Shown here: positions 29,015 to 38,261 of the stretch, one piece after another
How the letters are laid out: each line of letters starts with the position of its first letter
Position numbering within the stretch: the first letter of the stretch is position 1
Assembly (NCBI GenBank): GCA_031266805.1
Contig: JAISAH010000111.1
Location: 48,605-112,604 of the forward strand
Reading direction: 5' to 3'
Origin: Gracilibacteraceae bacterium
GTDB taxonomy: Bacteria > Bacillota > Desulfitobacteriia > Desulfitobacteriales > Syntrophobotulaceae
DNA length: 64,000 nt
Position numbers and translations under genes: made by a program
The notes under the pieces: generated by a model
The model's database searches: none
The model's input: only the letters and a program-made list of their open reading frames with translations
Told to the model about the DNA's origin: nothing

Positions 29015-30010
29015 TCACAAATGTGCGCTCAGGATCGCCGCGCATAAATCACCGGCGCGGCGGCAGGCGTTTCCTGCCGCCGCGCCGGCCGCGTGTTCCG
29101 ATAAATATACCTCTACCGCCCGGACGGCCGCGCCGTCAAAAGCCTCGGCCGGGTGAAGGGCGACTTTTTCCAGATAGGCGGCGATCAAAGCGAACGGGTC
29201 GTCATAAGCGCCAATGCCCAGGCAGTAAGTCTCATCCAGCAGGGCGGTCATGACGGCGTTCATGCCGGCCATTTCTTCCGCGCTCCCGCCGGCGCGGCGC
29301 AGAAATCCGGGCAAGTCGCCGTGGATCGCGCAGGAAAGGGCGGTGTAAGAAGGGGAAACGATATTTTGCCAGCCGTAACAGAGCAGCCAGCGTTCGATTT
29401 CCGGTGTTAGCGCTTCCAAATTTTCCACGGCGAAGATCCGTCCCCAGCCGTGACAATTTTTCGCCAATTGCCAGATATAGGCGTTTCCGTCCGGCCAGTC
29501 CCGGATATTGAAAAGACAGAACAGGGTGAATTCCTCGTGTAATCCTGTTTTGAGTAGCATCTCCCGCGCCGGTTGATCCCGCCCGGTATCAAACATTTCC
29601 AGCAGGGCCAAGCCGAATTTGACGACCTCCGTTTCCGCCGCCTCCGTCGCCAGCGAAAGCGCCAGCGAGTAAATATCCCCCTGAGAAAGGCCGTCTCCTT
29701 CGCGCGTTATCCACGTCTGGACCGGTTCCATGACTTCTATGGCGGTCCGGGTCAGAAAAAAATCGCGCAGCTTCGCGCGGGCGGCGATTTCCAGCTCCTC
29801 GTCCCAGCAGTCGCGCAGAACTCCGCACAGCGGGGAAATATCCACCGGATCCTCAGCCGCGTTTCTCAGCCCGGCAAAATAATACCCGCCGTCGGCGGCG
29901 CCGGGCAGAGCGCCGCCTCGCCCCAGATCCAGATCAGCGTCCGCCGGCCGGCCTCTTTGCAAATTGCGGCATATGCGTTTGAAAATAGGTCGTCTCCGTC
30001 GGAACAGCAT
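29015..30010 (-). CDS. Hypothetical helical (HEAT/ARM-like) protein
   Basis: 331 aa ORF rich in amphipathic helices; no family recognised. Confidence 0.65.
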   Translation of the reverse strand: MLFRRRRPIFKRICRNLQRGRPADADLDLGRGGALPGAADGGYYFAGLRNAAEDPVDISPLCGVLRDCWDEELEIAARAKLRDFFLTRTAIEVMEPVQTWITREGDGLSQGDIYSLALSLATEAAETEVVKFGLALLEMFDTGRDQPAREMLLKTGLHEEFTLFCLFNIRDWPDGNAYIWQLAKNCHGWGRIFAVENLEALTPEIERWLLCYGWQNIVSPSYTALSCAIHGDLPGFLRRAGGSAEEMAGMNAVMTALLDETYCLGIGAYDDPFALIAAYLEKVALHPAEAFDGAAVRAVEVYLSEHAAGAAAGNACRRAGDLCAAILSAHL

Positions 30011-30033
30011 GGCATCCTCAACGCCGAATTTTC

Positions 30034-30570
30034 CTAGGCTTTGGCGTTCAAAGCCTCACCCGCCGGAGCGCTGCCGGTCTGAAAATTATTTTTCCAGACC
30101 GGTTCCGCGTCTTTTTCTCTGGTCACGGTCGTCGTCGTCCCGCCTGAGATATATACCGCCCCGCACTCGGGGCAAACAGCCGTATGCAGGATGACGGCCT
30201 GACTTATCACTTCCTGGTCTTCCCTGCTCGCTTTAGCCTGCTCCCGCCCGACATGCTCCTGTTCATGCGCGCGCACCGCAAAAGCCGCTTCTTCCGGCGA
30301 CAACTCGGTCGGAGTCTGAAAAGAAACGCCGGGATCGTTCGAACCGTCCACATATTTGCGCGCCTTACATGTCTGGCACTCCTGGGCGGCGTTCCGGCGC
30401 GAATCATTATCAGCTTTGCGGGGAACGTTCACAGGCGCGTCCTGCGTCTGCGGCAATTCTTCCGCTTCATATTGCACGGCGCTCAGAGCCGTTTTACCCA
30501 CGGACTCACTTTGCCCCGCCGTGTAAACCGGCGCCGGATTGCCCAGCGCCGGAGCTATTGGCTGCACCAT
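30034..30570 (-). CDS. Putative metalloprotease-like protein (SprA-related family)
   Basis: HEQEHVG (HExxH) motif within FAVRAHEQEHVGREQAKA; CxxC (CPECGAVYISGG). Confidence 0.6.
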   Translation of the reverse strand: MVQPIAPALGNPAPVYTAGQSESVGKTALSAVQYEAEELPQTQDAPVNVPRKADNDSRRNAAQECQTCKARKYVDGSNDPGVSFQTPTELSPEEAAFAVRAHEQEHVGREQAKASREDQEVISQAVILHTAVCPECGAVYISGGTTTTVTREKDAEPVWKNNFQTGSAPAGEALNAKA

Positions 30571-30686
30571 ATCATCACCTCATAGCATGAGTTTATATGC
30601 TCCTATATAGATTATTCGGATAAAAAGCCGGAAAATTTACAATCTGCGCGGATGGATACGCTGCAGTTCAATCCACACGTGAGAGC

Positions 30687-30968
30687 CTAAAGAGCGGTCC
30701 CCGAGGCCGATTCAGGGTTCGCCCGTTCGTATTCACTCAACACTCTGGTCTGGATTTTTTCCCGCGCCGCAGAAGAAATAGGATGCGCAATGTCCCGGAA
30801 CTCGCCTTCCGGGGTTTTGCGGCTTGGCATGGCGACAAAAAGCCCGTTTGTCCCGTCCACCACTTTGATGTCATGCACGACAAACTCATCGTCAAAGGTC
30901 ACAGAAACGACCGCTTTCATCTTCCCATCCGCGCTTACCTTGCGTACCCGCACATCTGTAATATCCAT
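30687..30968 (-). CDS. spoVG: Septation/RNA-binding regulator SpoVG
   Basis: [39 protein letters not shown]...[21 protein letters not shown]. Confidence 0.97.
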   Translation of the reverse strand: MDITDVRVRKVSADGKMKAVVSVTFDDEFVVHDIKVVDGTNGLFVAMPSRKTPEGEFRDIAHPISSAAREKIQTRVLSEYERANPESASGTAL

Positions 30969-31220
30969 ACATTTCGCCCTCTCTTTGGCTGATTTGACTG
31001 TCGTACTACTTCTGCCTTAACTTACTGAATTCCTTCTATATTCAGTCTTAATATCCATAAATAAATATTTTTTTACCGTATTTCGCGCGGTCAGGGGGTG
31101 TTTTGTGATTTCGATCAGCTATATCATATTTTATATGAAGCGCGCGGCCGGAAGATGATTATAACCCGCTTTCAGGGGTGAAAGGCCTGGTCGTCGATTC
31201 TGAGTATTTAGAGGTGTCCT

Positions 31221-32528
31221 ATGGCAAAACTGCTTGAATTCCAGGGGAAACACTGGCTGAGTCAGGCCGGGCTGCCCGTGCCCAAAGGCCGCGCGGCCGA
31301 AACGGCCGCCGAAGCCGAGAACGCCGCGCAGTGGCTGAACGCGCCGGTGGTGGTCAAAGGACAAGTCCAGACAGGCGGACGCGGCAAAGCCGGCATGGCG
31401 CGGATAGCCGGTACCCCGGCGGAAGCCGCCAGAGCCGCCGCGGAAATTCTGGCCGGCGCGATCGGAGGGATTCCCGCGCGCCGGGTCTTGGTCGAACAAA
31501 AACTGGATATAGTCAAAGAATATTATTGCGCTATAGTGTTAAACAGCGCCCGCGCGGCGAGAAGCCCCATGCTCGTTTTCAGCCCGGACGGCGGCGCGGA
31601 TATCGAGGACGTGCCGGAAAACCGCGTCCGCTGCTTTAATATAGACCCTCTTTTCGGACTGCGCGCCTATGAAGCCTTGGCGGTATGTATCCAAAGCGGC
31701 GTCCCGGCGGAAGAAACGGTTCGTTTGGCGGATATCATGGTCAAACTGGCGGCGGCCTATACCCGTTACGACTGCCGGACTATAGAGATCAACCCGCTGG
31801 TTTTGACCGCCGACGGGCGTTTTTGCTGCGCCGGCTGCAAAATGGATATCGACAACGCCGCCGTATATCGCCAGCCGCAGTTTGAGATCAAAATAGCCCG
31901 CGATCTACCCGGCGAGCCGACCGATTTCGATGAGATCGGCTGGATGATCGAAGAAATGGACGAGCGCGGGACCGGATTTCTCATGAGCATGGATTATGAC
32001 GAAAAAAGCCCGGGTTACGTCGGCTATCACCCCATCGGCGGCGGATCGGCGATGATGGGGCTGGACGCCCTGAATTACGCGGGCCTGAAGCCGGCCAACT
32101 ACGCCGACACCAGCGGCAACCCCGTGGCGGCGAAAATATATCGCGTGGCGAAATGCGTGCTGACGCAGCCGGGCATCGAAGGTTATTTGCTCGGCGGGTT
32201 TATGATGGCCAATCAGGAACAATGGCACCACGCGCACGCCGTCGTCAAGGCCCTGCGAGAAATCCTGCCGCTGAAACCCGGTCTGCCCTGCGTTCTCCTT
32301 TTGTGCGGCAACAAAGAGGAAGAATCGCTGCAAATATTGCGCGAAGGGCTGAAAGATCTGATGCGTCCGGACCAGGCTGGGCAGCGCGTGGAGATCTACG
32401 GCCGGGATCATGTGTCGGACACCAAATTCATCGGCGGCAGGCTGGCGGTCTTGTGCCAGGAATATCGCAAAGAGAGAAGCTGTGTATATAATCAAGGAAA
32501 AAACGATCATCATTTCTATAGATACTGA
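31221..32528 (+). CDS. Succinyl-CoA ligase beta-subunit-like ATP-grasp protein
   Basis: ATP-grasp (VVKGQVQTGGRGKAG) and CoA-ligase C-domain; RTIEINPLVLTADGRF; GGGSAMMGLDALNYAG. Confidence 0.88.
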   Translation: MAKLLEFQGKHWLSQAGLPVPKGRAAETAAEAENAAQWLNAPVVVKGQVQTGGRGKAGMARIAGTPAEAARAAAEILAGAIGGIPARRVLVEQKLDIVKEYYCAIVLNSARAARSPMLVFSPDGGADIEDVPENRVRCFNIDPLFGLRAYEALAVCIQSGVPAEETVRLADIMVKLAAAYTRYDCRTIEINPLVLTADGRFCCAGCKMDIDNAAVYRQPQFEIKIARDLPGEPTDFDEIGWMIEEMDERGTGFLMSMDYDEKSPGYVGYHPIGGGSAMMGLDALNYAGLKPANYADTSGNPVAAKIYRVAKCVLTQPGIEGYLLGGFMMANQEQWHHAHAVVKALREILPLKPGLPCVLLLCGNKEEESLQILREGLKDLMRPDQAGQRVEIYGRDHVSDTKFIGGRLAVLCQEYRKERSCVYNQGKNDHHFYRY

Positions 32529-32775
32529 GAAATGTGAAACTTGCGCGAGCAAAGCCTGTATTGACGCCTGCCGGAAATACGCCCGCGGGATCTTGGCCCC
32601 GGACAGCCAGGGGGCGCCCTCCGTGGCGCACCTGTCCGAAGCGGAGACGCTGCGGCTCGGTACGGAATGTCTGGCCTGTGAATACGCCTGCAACACGAGG
32701 GGGCGCAAGGCGGTGACAATCGAGGCGCCGATCGAGGGCCTTTTGGCGTATTTAGCCAAAAGACTTGGGGCCTGA
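32482..32775 (+). CDS. Small Fe-S (ferredoxin-like) protein in the sucCD-like operon
   Basis: CETCASKACIDAC plus CLACEYAC cysteine clusters; GTG start after AGAGAGAAG; overlaps preceding ORF. Confidence 0.75.
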   Translation: MYIIKEKTIIISIDTEKCETCASKACIDACRKYARGILAPDSQGAPSVAHLSEAETLRLGTECLACEYACNTRGRKAVTIEAPIEGLLAYLAKRLGA

Positions 32776-32788
32776 AAGGCGGCGAGCA

Positions 32789-33685
32789 ATGGGAATATTG
32801 ATAAATAAAGAAACTAAAGTGGCGGTGCAGGGCGTCACGGGCCGCGAGGGCAGCGTCCGGACAAAATATATGAAAGAGTACGGCACAAAAGTAGTCGGCG
32901 GCGTCAGTCCCGGCAAACGCGGCGAGAACGTGCACGGGGTGCCTGTTTACAATACGGTGGCGGAAATCGTCCGTGAGCGGGGCAAATTGGATTTCAGCGT
33001 GATCTTCGTTCCGGGCCGCGCTTTGAAAACGGCGGTGACGGAAGCGGCGGACGCCGGCGTCGCCAATATCATCCCTTGCGTGGAAGGCGCGCCCGTTCAC
33101 GATATCATGGTCATGGCCGCGTATTGCCGGCTCAGAGGCGTCCGCCTGTTCGGCCCCGGCTCCATCGGCGTCATCACGCCCGGCGAGGCGGTGGTCGGCT
33201 GGTTGGGCGGCAACGTGGACTGGGCCAACCGTTTTTTTGAGAGCGGCTGCATAGGCGTATTTTCACGCAGCGGCGGTCAGTCCGGCACGATCCCCTGGGT
33301 GCTCAGGGAAGGCGGTTTCGGCGTCAGCACGGTCGTGCATACGGGAACGGAATCAATAGTCGGAACGTCCATGGCGGATTTGCTGCCGCTGTTCGAGGCC
33401 GACCCCCAAACGGCCGGGGTGGCGGTCTACGCGGAGATTGGCGGCTCGCAGGAGGAGGAATGTGCGGAAGTGATCGCCGCCGGCCGGTTCACCAAACCGT
33501 TCGTCATATATGTCGCCGGCAATCGCGCCCCGGAAGGACAGCGTTTTTCTCACGCCTCCAACATCGTGGAGCGCGGGCGCGGGTCGGCCAAAAGCAAAAT
33601 GGACGCCGTCGTCGGCGCCGGCGGCTTTGTGGCGGAAACCCCCAGGGACATCCCGCTCATTTTACGGGAGAAACTAAAATTCTAA
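32789..33685 (+). CDS. Succinyl-CoA ligase alpha-subunit-like protein
   Basis: SucD-like: AVQGVTGREGSVRTKYMKEYGTKVVGGVSPGK, SRSGGQSGTIPW, phosphohistidine-loop-like FSHASNIVERGRGSAKSK. Confidence 0.9.
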   Translation: MGILINKETKVAVQGVTGREGSVRTKYMKEYGTKVVGGVSPGKRGENVHGVPVYNTVAEIVRERGKLDFSVIFVPGRALKTAVTEAADAGVANIIPCVEGAPVHDIMVMAAYCRLRGVRLFGPGSIGVITPGEAVVGWLGGNVDWANRFFESGCIGVFSRSGGQSGTIPWVLREGGFGVSTVVHTGTESIVGTSMADLLPLFEADPQTAGVAVYAEIGGSQEEECAEVIAAGRFTKPFVIYVAGNRAPEGQRFSHASNIVERGRGSAKSKMDAVVGAGGFVAETPRDIPLILREKLKF

Positions 33686-33690
33686 ATTCG

Positions 33691-33719
33691 TCAGCGGCGT
33701 CAGCTGATTTTTCTCTGAT
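33691..33719 (+). terminator. Possible terminator after the sucD-like gene
   Basis: TCAGC-7 nt-GCTGA stem followed by TTTTTCTCTGATTTTTTT. Confidence 0.5.
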
Positions 33720-33726
33720 TTTTTTC

Positions 33727-33755
33727 TTGACAAACCCTTTTCAACTGGATATAAT
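33727..33755 (+). promoter_or_regulatory. Consensus SigA promoter for tRNA-Leu
   Basis: TTGACA-17 bp-TATAAT, exact consensus hexamers, 11 bp upstream of the tRNA. Confidence 0.9.
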
Positions 33756-33766
33756 CAATATCGCGG

Positions 33767-33853
33767 GCGGTCGTGGCGGAACTGGCAGACGCGCTAGATT
33801 CAGGTTCTAGTGCTCTAACGGGCGTGGAGGTTCAAGTCCTCTCGACCGCACCA
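33767..33853 (+). tRNA. tRNA-Leu(CAG), CCA encoded
   Basis: Acceptor GCGGTCG/CGACCGC, anticodon arm CTAGA-TTCAGGT-TCTAG, long variable arm, GGTTCAAGTCC T-arm, terminal ACCA. Confidence 0.95.
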
Positions 33854-33888
33854 CTTTTTTTGTCTCTTTTTGCACAGGAAAGGAATGC

Positions 33889-35079
33889 GTGAATATTATT
33901 ATGAAGAAAAAAATCGCTTTGTTGCTTATCGCCCTGCTCATCCTGACGGCTGTGCCGGCCGCTGTCTGGGCCAGAGTGGAAATACTGCCGGACACCAACC
34001 CCGAAATAATAGACACGCTGGAATTCAAGGATATACCTTCTTTGGTCTATAATCGCAATAGCATGTTCATCGCCGCCGAAAACTCGCTGTATACGCCGGG
34101 CAGCGGCGGGGCGGGCGCCGCTTTCGCCGGCATGATCGCCCAATTGCAGACAGCCAGCAACACTTATCTCACCCCTCAACCGGACGGCTCTTACGCTTTT
34201 GGTTTTGGGAATCCGGGATCGGATACCTACAAAGTCGCTTATGACGTTTTTGTCCTGCTGAACACCCAGATCGCGACCGTGCAGATGCAGGCGGCCAGTC
34301 TTTCCGCCACGATGAGTTCCGTTTCCGGCCAGCTGGACTCCGCTTCCCTCAGCGTGGAAAAAGCCGGCGACAGCATGGTCAACGCGATGGAGAGTCTCTA
34401 TATTACTTATAATTCCCTGCGGGAGCGGCGTCTGGCGCTGGAAGCCAAGAGAGCTCTGGCGGAAAAAGGTCTCACGATCGCCAGGCTCCAGCAACAGCTG
34501 GGCATGAATCTCGACGTTGACATCACGCTGGCCGAGATCTCGCTGCGGGAGCTGGACGACGGGCTCCGTCAGCTGCGCAACAGTGAGGAAACCTTGATCC
34601 GCCAGCTGAACGTGAATATCGGTCAGGACGCCGGCCACACTATGCGTATCAGCGAAGTGCCGGTGATCAGCGGCGACGCGGCTTCCCGTCTGGACTGGGA
34701 AGCGGACGCGGAAAAATATTCCGACCAGAGTTATGACGTGCGCAGCGCGGTGCAGGCCGACGACGACCACGGCATGGCGTACGCCCGGGCCGGCTATAAG
34801 GAAAGTATGCGCGGGCTGCATTTGACGCTGACGGACAAACAGCAGGCCTTCTCCCTCGCGAGCGCCAAACACACGGCCGCTCAGCGGCAATTCTCTTTCG
34901 CCGAACTCAAGTATCAGCTCGGCATGATGGCCGAAGTGCAGTATCTCGCGGAGAGAAGCACATACCGGGACGCGGAATCCGCTTATAAATCCGCTTATAA
35001 CGATTTTTATCAGGCTTATAATAATTACGAATGGGGCACGCTTGGGCTCGTCGTTTCTTCCGGCGGAGGCGCCGGTTGA
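33889..35079 (+). CDS. TolC-like (outer membrane efflux protein-like) coiled-coil secreted protein
   Basis: N-terminal signal peptide; paired long coiled-coils; NSLRERRLALEAKRALAEKGLTIARLQQQLGM and YRDAESAYKSAYNDFYQAYNNYEWG. Confidence 0.7.
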   Translation: MNIIMKKKIALLLIALLILTAVPAAVWARVEILPDTNPEIIDTLEFKDIPSLVYNRNSMFIAAENSLYTPGSGGAGAAFAGMIAQLQTASNTYLTPQPDGSYAFGFGNPGSDTYKVAYDVFVLLNTQIATVQMQAASLSATMSSVSGQLDSASLSVEKAGDSMVNAMESLYITYNSLRERRLALEAKRALAEKGLTIARLQQQLGMNLDVDITLAEISLRELDDGLRQLRNSEETLIRQLNVNIGQDAGHTMRISEVPVISGDAASRLDWEADAEKYSDQSYDVRSAVQADDDHGMAYARAGYKESMRGLHLTLTDKQQAFSLASAKHTAAQRQFSFAELKYQLGMMAEVQYLAERSTYRDAESAYKSAYNDFYQAYNNYEWGTLGLVVSSGGGAG

Positions 35080-35960
35080 GGCGGATCACCAAAGCGGTTA
35101 TTCCGGCGGCGGGTCTAGGAACGCGGTTTTTGCCGGCCACGAAAGCCCAGCCCAAGGAAATGCTGCCTGTAGTCGACAAGCCCACGATCCAGTATATCGT
35201 GGAAGAAGCCTTGGAAGCGGGCGTCGAGGATATCCTCATCGTCACGGGCCGCGGCAAGTCGATGATCATGGATCATTTCGACAAATCCTTCGAGCTGGAG
35301 ACGACTTTGGTCCAGCGCGGCAAAGAAGAACTGTACCGGGAGGTCGATAAGATCTCCCGGTTAGCCAATATATTCACCATCAGGCAGAAAGAGCCGCTGG
35401 GTCTGGGACACGCGGTGCTGTGCGCCAGAACTTTTGCCGGCAACGAACCTTTCGCCCTCATGCTGGGGGATAATTTCGTCTTGGGCGAACGCCCCTGTCT
35501 GGCCCAATTGGCGGAGATATTCGCGGAAACCGGGCGGACGGTGATCGGCCTGATGGAAGTGGACGAAAGCGAGGTTTCCCGCTACGGCATCGTGCGGACG
35601 CGCGAGGCGGCGGCCGGCAAGGTGATGATCGAGGCTCTGGTGGAAAAACCGCTGCCGGCGGAAGCCCCTTCCCGGCTGGCGATCATGGGCCGCTACATTT
35701 TGACCCCGGAAATTTTTTCCGTATTGGAGACGCTGCCGCCGGATCAGGGCGGCGAAATTCAGCTTACGGACGGGATCAGCCGTTTGCGCCGGACACAGCC
35801 TGTTTACGGTTGCGTCATCGAGGGCGAGAATTTTGACGTCGGCGACCGCATGGGATTCATCCGCGCCAATGTGGAAATGGCCTTGCGGCGACCGGATTTG
35901 CGCGGAGAGATGCTGGAGTATCTCGCCGATTTGGGAGCAAGGGTTCGACATGAAAAATAA
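35076..35960 (+). CDS. galU: UTP-glucose-1-phosphate uridylyltransferase
   Basis: TKAVIPAAGLGTRFLPATKAQPKEMLPVVDKPTIQYIVEEA; TTG start overlapping the upstream stop. Confidence 0.97.
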   Translation: MRRITKAVIPAAGLGTRFLPATKAQPKEMLPVVDKPTIQYIVEEALEAGVEDILIVTGRGKSMIMDHFDKSFELETTLVQRGKEELYREVDKISRLANIFTIRQKEPLGLGHAVLCARTFAGNEPFALMLGDNFVLGERPCLAQLAEIFAETGRTVIGLMEVDESEVSRYGIVRTREAAAGKVMIEALVEKPLPAEAPSRLAIMGRYILTPEIFSVLETLPPDQGGEIQLTDGISRLRRTQPVYGCVIEGENFDVGDRMGFIRANVEMALRRPDLRGEMLEYLADLGARVRHEK

Positions 35961-36453
35961 CCCGTTAGCTGGAAAAATATGGTGGTTCGCCGTAGCCTTG
36001 CTATGTTTCATCGCATTGCTGTCCGGTTGCGCCGACAACGGGCCGGCGATTGAAGTTCCGCCTGTTGAAAGCGGGGAGATCGCTACTCCCGCGACAGATC
36101 CTGCGGCGCCGGCAGATAGTAGCGATGATGTTTTAGCTCGGCTGTTTGAACAAAAAGAGAGTGACGTTCAGGTTGAGGGCAGCGGCGTTGTGTCAATGCT
36201 GCTTTCTGACGATAACGATGGCGACAGGCATCAACGCTTCATTCTTGAACTCGCGAGCGGGCAGACGCTCCTGATCGCGCACAATATTGATATTGCGCCG
36301 CGCCTTGACGGACTTGCCGCCGGCGACACAGTTGAGTTTTACGGCGAATATTATTATAACGAGCAAGGCGGCGGCATACATTGGACACACCGCGACCCAG
36401 GCGGCAAACACACCGATGGTTGGCTTAAATGGGACGGGGAGATATATCAATGA
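35950..36453 (+). CDS. Lipoprotein with DUF3465-like domain
   Basis: Lipobox LLSGC; RHQRFILELASGQTLLIAHNIDIAPRLDGLAAGDTVEFYGEYYYNEQGGGIHWTHRDPGGKHTDGWLKWDGEIYQ. Confidence 0.8.
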   Translation: MKNNPLAGKIWWFAVALLCFIALLSGCADNGPAIEVPPVESGEIATPATDPAAPADSSDDVLARLFEQKESDVQVEGSGVVSMLLSDDNDGDRHQRFILELASGQTLLIAHNIDIAPRLDGLAAGDTVEFYGEYYYNEQGGGIHWTHRDPGGKHTDGWLKWDGEIYQ

Positions 36454-36472
36454 CGAGGGTGACGCAAATCCC

Positions 36473-37081
36473 CTATGAAACCGGGAAATCAAAATAGCTG
36501 TCGGGGTACGGTTCCTTTTTCAGTACATAATGCCACCATTCGCAGTCATACGGTTTAAATCCGCTGTTTTCCATGATAGCCCGCAAAATCCGGCGATTTC
36601 GCGTTTCCGCGCCTGAAATTCCTTTAGCCGCGTGATGAGAGCGTTCATCCATTAAGTCGAAATCGCCTCCCATGGAAATAAGCGCGCCTGTATCCAAGCG
36701 GTAAAGCGTCAGATCGATCGCGCTCCCGCGGCTGTGGCTGGACTTCGCCGCCACATATCCTTTTGTGATCATCGCGGCCCGGTCGACGCGCGGATAGTAT
36801 CTTTTCTTGGCGCGGCCGTCCTCAGGCTGCTCCGACCAGCGCAAAAAACAGTTGACCGCGCGCTGCGGCCGGTATCCGTCCCAGAGCAGGAGTCCGTACC
36901 CCTGAACGGCGGCCGACTCCCGTGCCCGCGAAAGCGCGGCGGCCAGTTCACGGCTTCCCGCGACGCGGTTTACCTCGTATCCTTCCACTGGCCGGCCGGT
37001 GAAATTGTCCCATGTGGCGTATTTGGCGTCCCAGCGCACACCGATGAGTATTTCATCCAGAAAAACGAACCCTTTTTCCAT
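36473..37081 (-). CDS. vanX: D-Ala-D-Ala dipeptidase VanX
   Basis: DGYRPQRAVNCFLRW, SSHSRGSAIDLTLY, EWWHYVL zinc-dipeptidase motifs; immediately downstream of the ligase. Confidence 0.95.
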   Translation of the reverse strand: MEKGFVFLDEILIGVRWDAKYATWDNFTGRPVEGYEVNRVAGSRELAAALSRARESAAVQGYGLLLWDGYRPQRAVNCFLRWSEQPEDGRAKKRYYPRVDRAAMITKGYVAAKSSHSRGSAIDLTLYRLDTGALISMGGDFDLMDERSHHAAKGISGAETRNRRILRAIMENSGFKPYDCEWWHYVLKKEPYPDSYFDFPVS

Positions 37082-37083
37082 AC

Positions 37084-38121
37084 TCAGCCTCCTATCGCCA
37101 AGGCGATCAAACGGTCAATGACCTCGGAAAGCGTTATCCCGGCGGCGGCCATCATGCGGGGATACCGGCTGTATGACGTGAATCCCGGCAGCGTATTGAC
37201 TTCATTGAATATAACACGGCCGTCTTCTCGCAAAAACATATCCACCCGGGCCAACCCCCCGCAGCCGAGCGCCTGATAAACCGATTTCGCGGTTTCCTGT
37301 ATTTGCGCCCGTTTTTCCGGCGGCAAGTCCGCGGGAACGGTTATGACCGAGTTTTCAGAGCCTGTTTCCGGGCTGCTCTCCTGATGGATACGGAAAAATC
37401 CATGCGTCAGCGTTATTTGATCCACTTCGCCGACCGTCAGCTCTGAGCCGTTTCCCAGTACGGCGCAGCCGATTTCGCTGCCGGAAACAGCTTGCTCGAT
37501 GATGATTTTACTGTCATACCGCCTGGCCAGTTCGATGGCGGGAGCCAGTTCGTCCTCCCGGTTTACTCTGGTGACGCCGAAGGAGGAACCGGAACGCGCC
37601 GGTTTAACAAAAACGGGGCAGGCCGGCATATCCGCGCCCGGCCTATCGCCGCGCCGCAAAACCCGAAATTCGGGGACGGCCAGGCCGGCCTCTTTTACGA
37701 CCAGATAGGCGAGGGATTTGTCCATGCAGACCGCCGAGCTTTGAATGTCACAGCCTACGCGGGGAATACCGGATAATTCCAACAGGCCCTGGATCGCCCC
37801 GTCCTCGCCTGTTTTGCCGTGTAAAACGGGAAAGACCGCATCGAGACGGAGAGAGCGCCATTCGCCGTTTTGCAGCAACAGCAGCCCTCGCGTTTTTTTA
37901 TCCGGGGAGATCACCGCCGGACGGCAGTTTCCCTTTTCCCAGTCCGGGCGGGGTTTTTCACATGTCAGCCAAACGCCGAAACGCGTGATCCCAATGTATA
38001 TCGGTTCGTATTTCTCCGGGTCGATATGCCCGGCGATCTCCCGCGCCGATTTTATCGACACGTCGTGTTCCTCCGAGCAGCCTCCAAACAGAACGGCGAT
38101 TTTTAATTTTGATCTGCTCAC
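37084..38121 (-). CDS. VanA-type D-alanine:D-lactate ligase
   Basis: FGGCSEEHDVSIKSA, VGCDIQSSAVCMDKSL, FVKPARSGSSFGV, GEVDQITLTHGFFRIHQE, NEVNTLPGFTSYSRYPRMMAAAGI; strong match to remembered VanA/VanB-type sequences. Confidence 0.95.
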   Translation of the reverse strand: MSRSKLKIAVLFGGCSEEHDVSIKSAREIAGHIDPEKYEPIYIGITRFGVWLTCEKPRPDWEKGNCRPAVISPDKKTRGLLLLQNGEWRSLRLDAVFPVLHGKTGEDGAIQGLLELSGIPRVGCDIQSSAVCMDKSLAYLVVKEAGLAVPEFRVLRRGDRPGADMPACPVFVKPARSGSSFGVTRVNREDELAPAIELARRYDSKIIIEQAVSGSEIGCAVLGNGSELTVGEVDQITLTHGFFRIHQESSPETGSENSVITVPADLPPEKRAQIQETAKSVYQALGCGGLARVDMFLREDGRVIFNEVNTLPGFTSYSRYPRMMAAAGITLSEVIDRLIALAIGG

Positions 38122-38154
38122 GCTTTTCTCCTTTTCTTTTGGAAAATAATAACA

Positions 38155-38209
38155 AAAACAGCTCGTTTGACGATATTAAGTCTACCGCAAAGGAACAAGC
38201 TGTTTTTTA
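38155..38209 (-). terminator. Intergenic hairpin between vanS and the van ligase (terminator/attenuator)
   Basis: Minus strand AAAAACAGCTTGTT...AACGAGCTGTTTTTGTTATTATTTT; near-perfect 14-bp inverted repeat plus T-rich tail. Confidence 0.6.
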
Positions 38210-38261
38210 ATATTCACTTATTGATTTCTTAAGAAAAAGCGGAGATAAGCCTCATCTTTTA

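Noticed and set aside
30969-31080. SigH-type promoter upstream of spoVG
   Set aside because: An AGAAGGAATT -35-like string exists on the minus strand but the -10 match is imperfect; not supportable without TSS data
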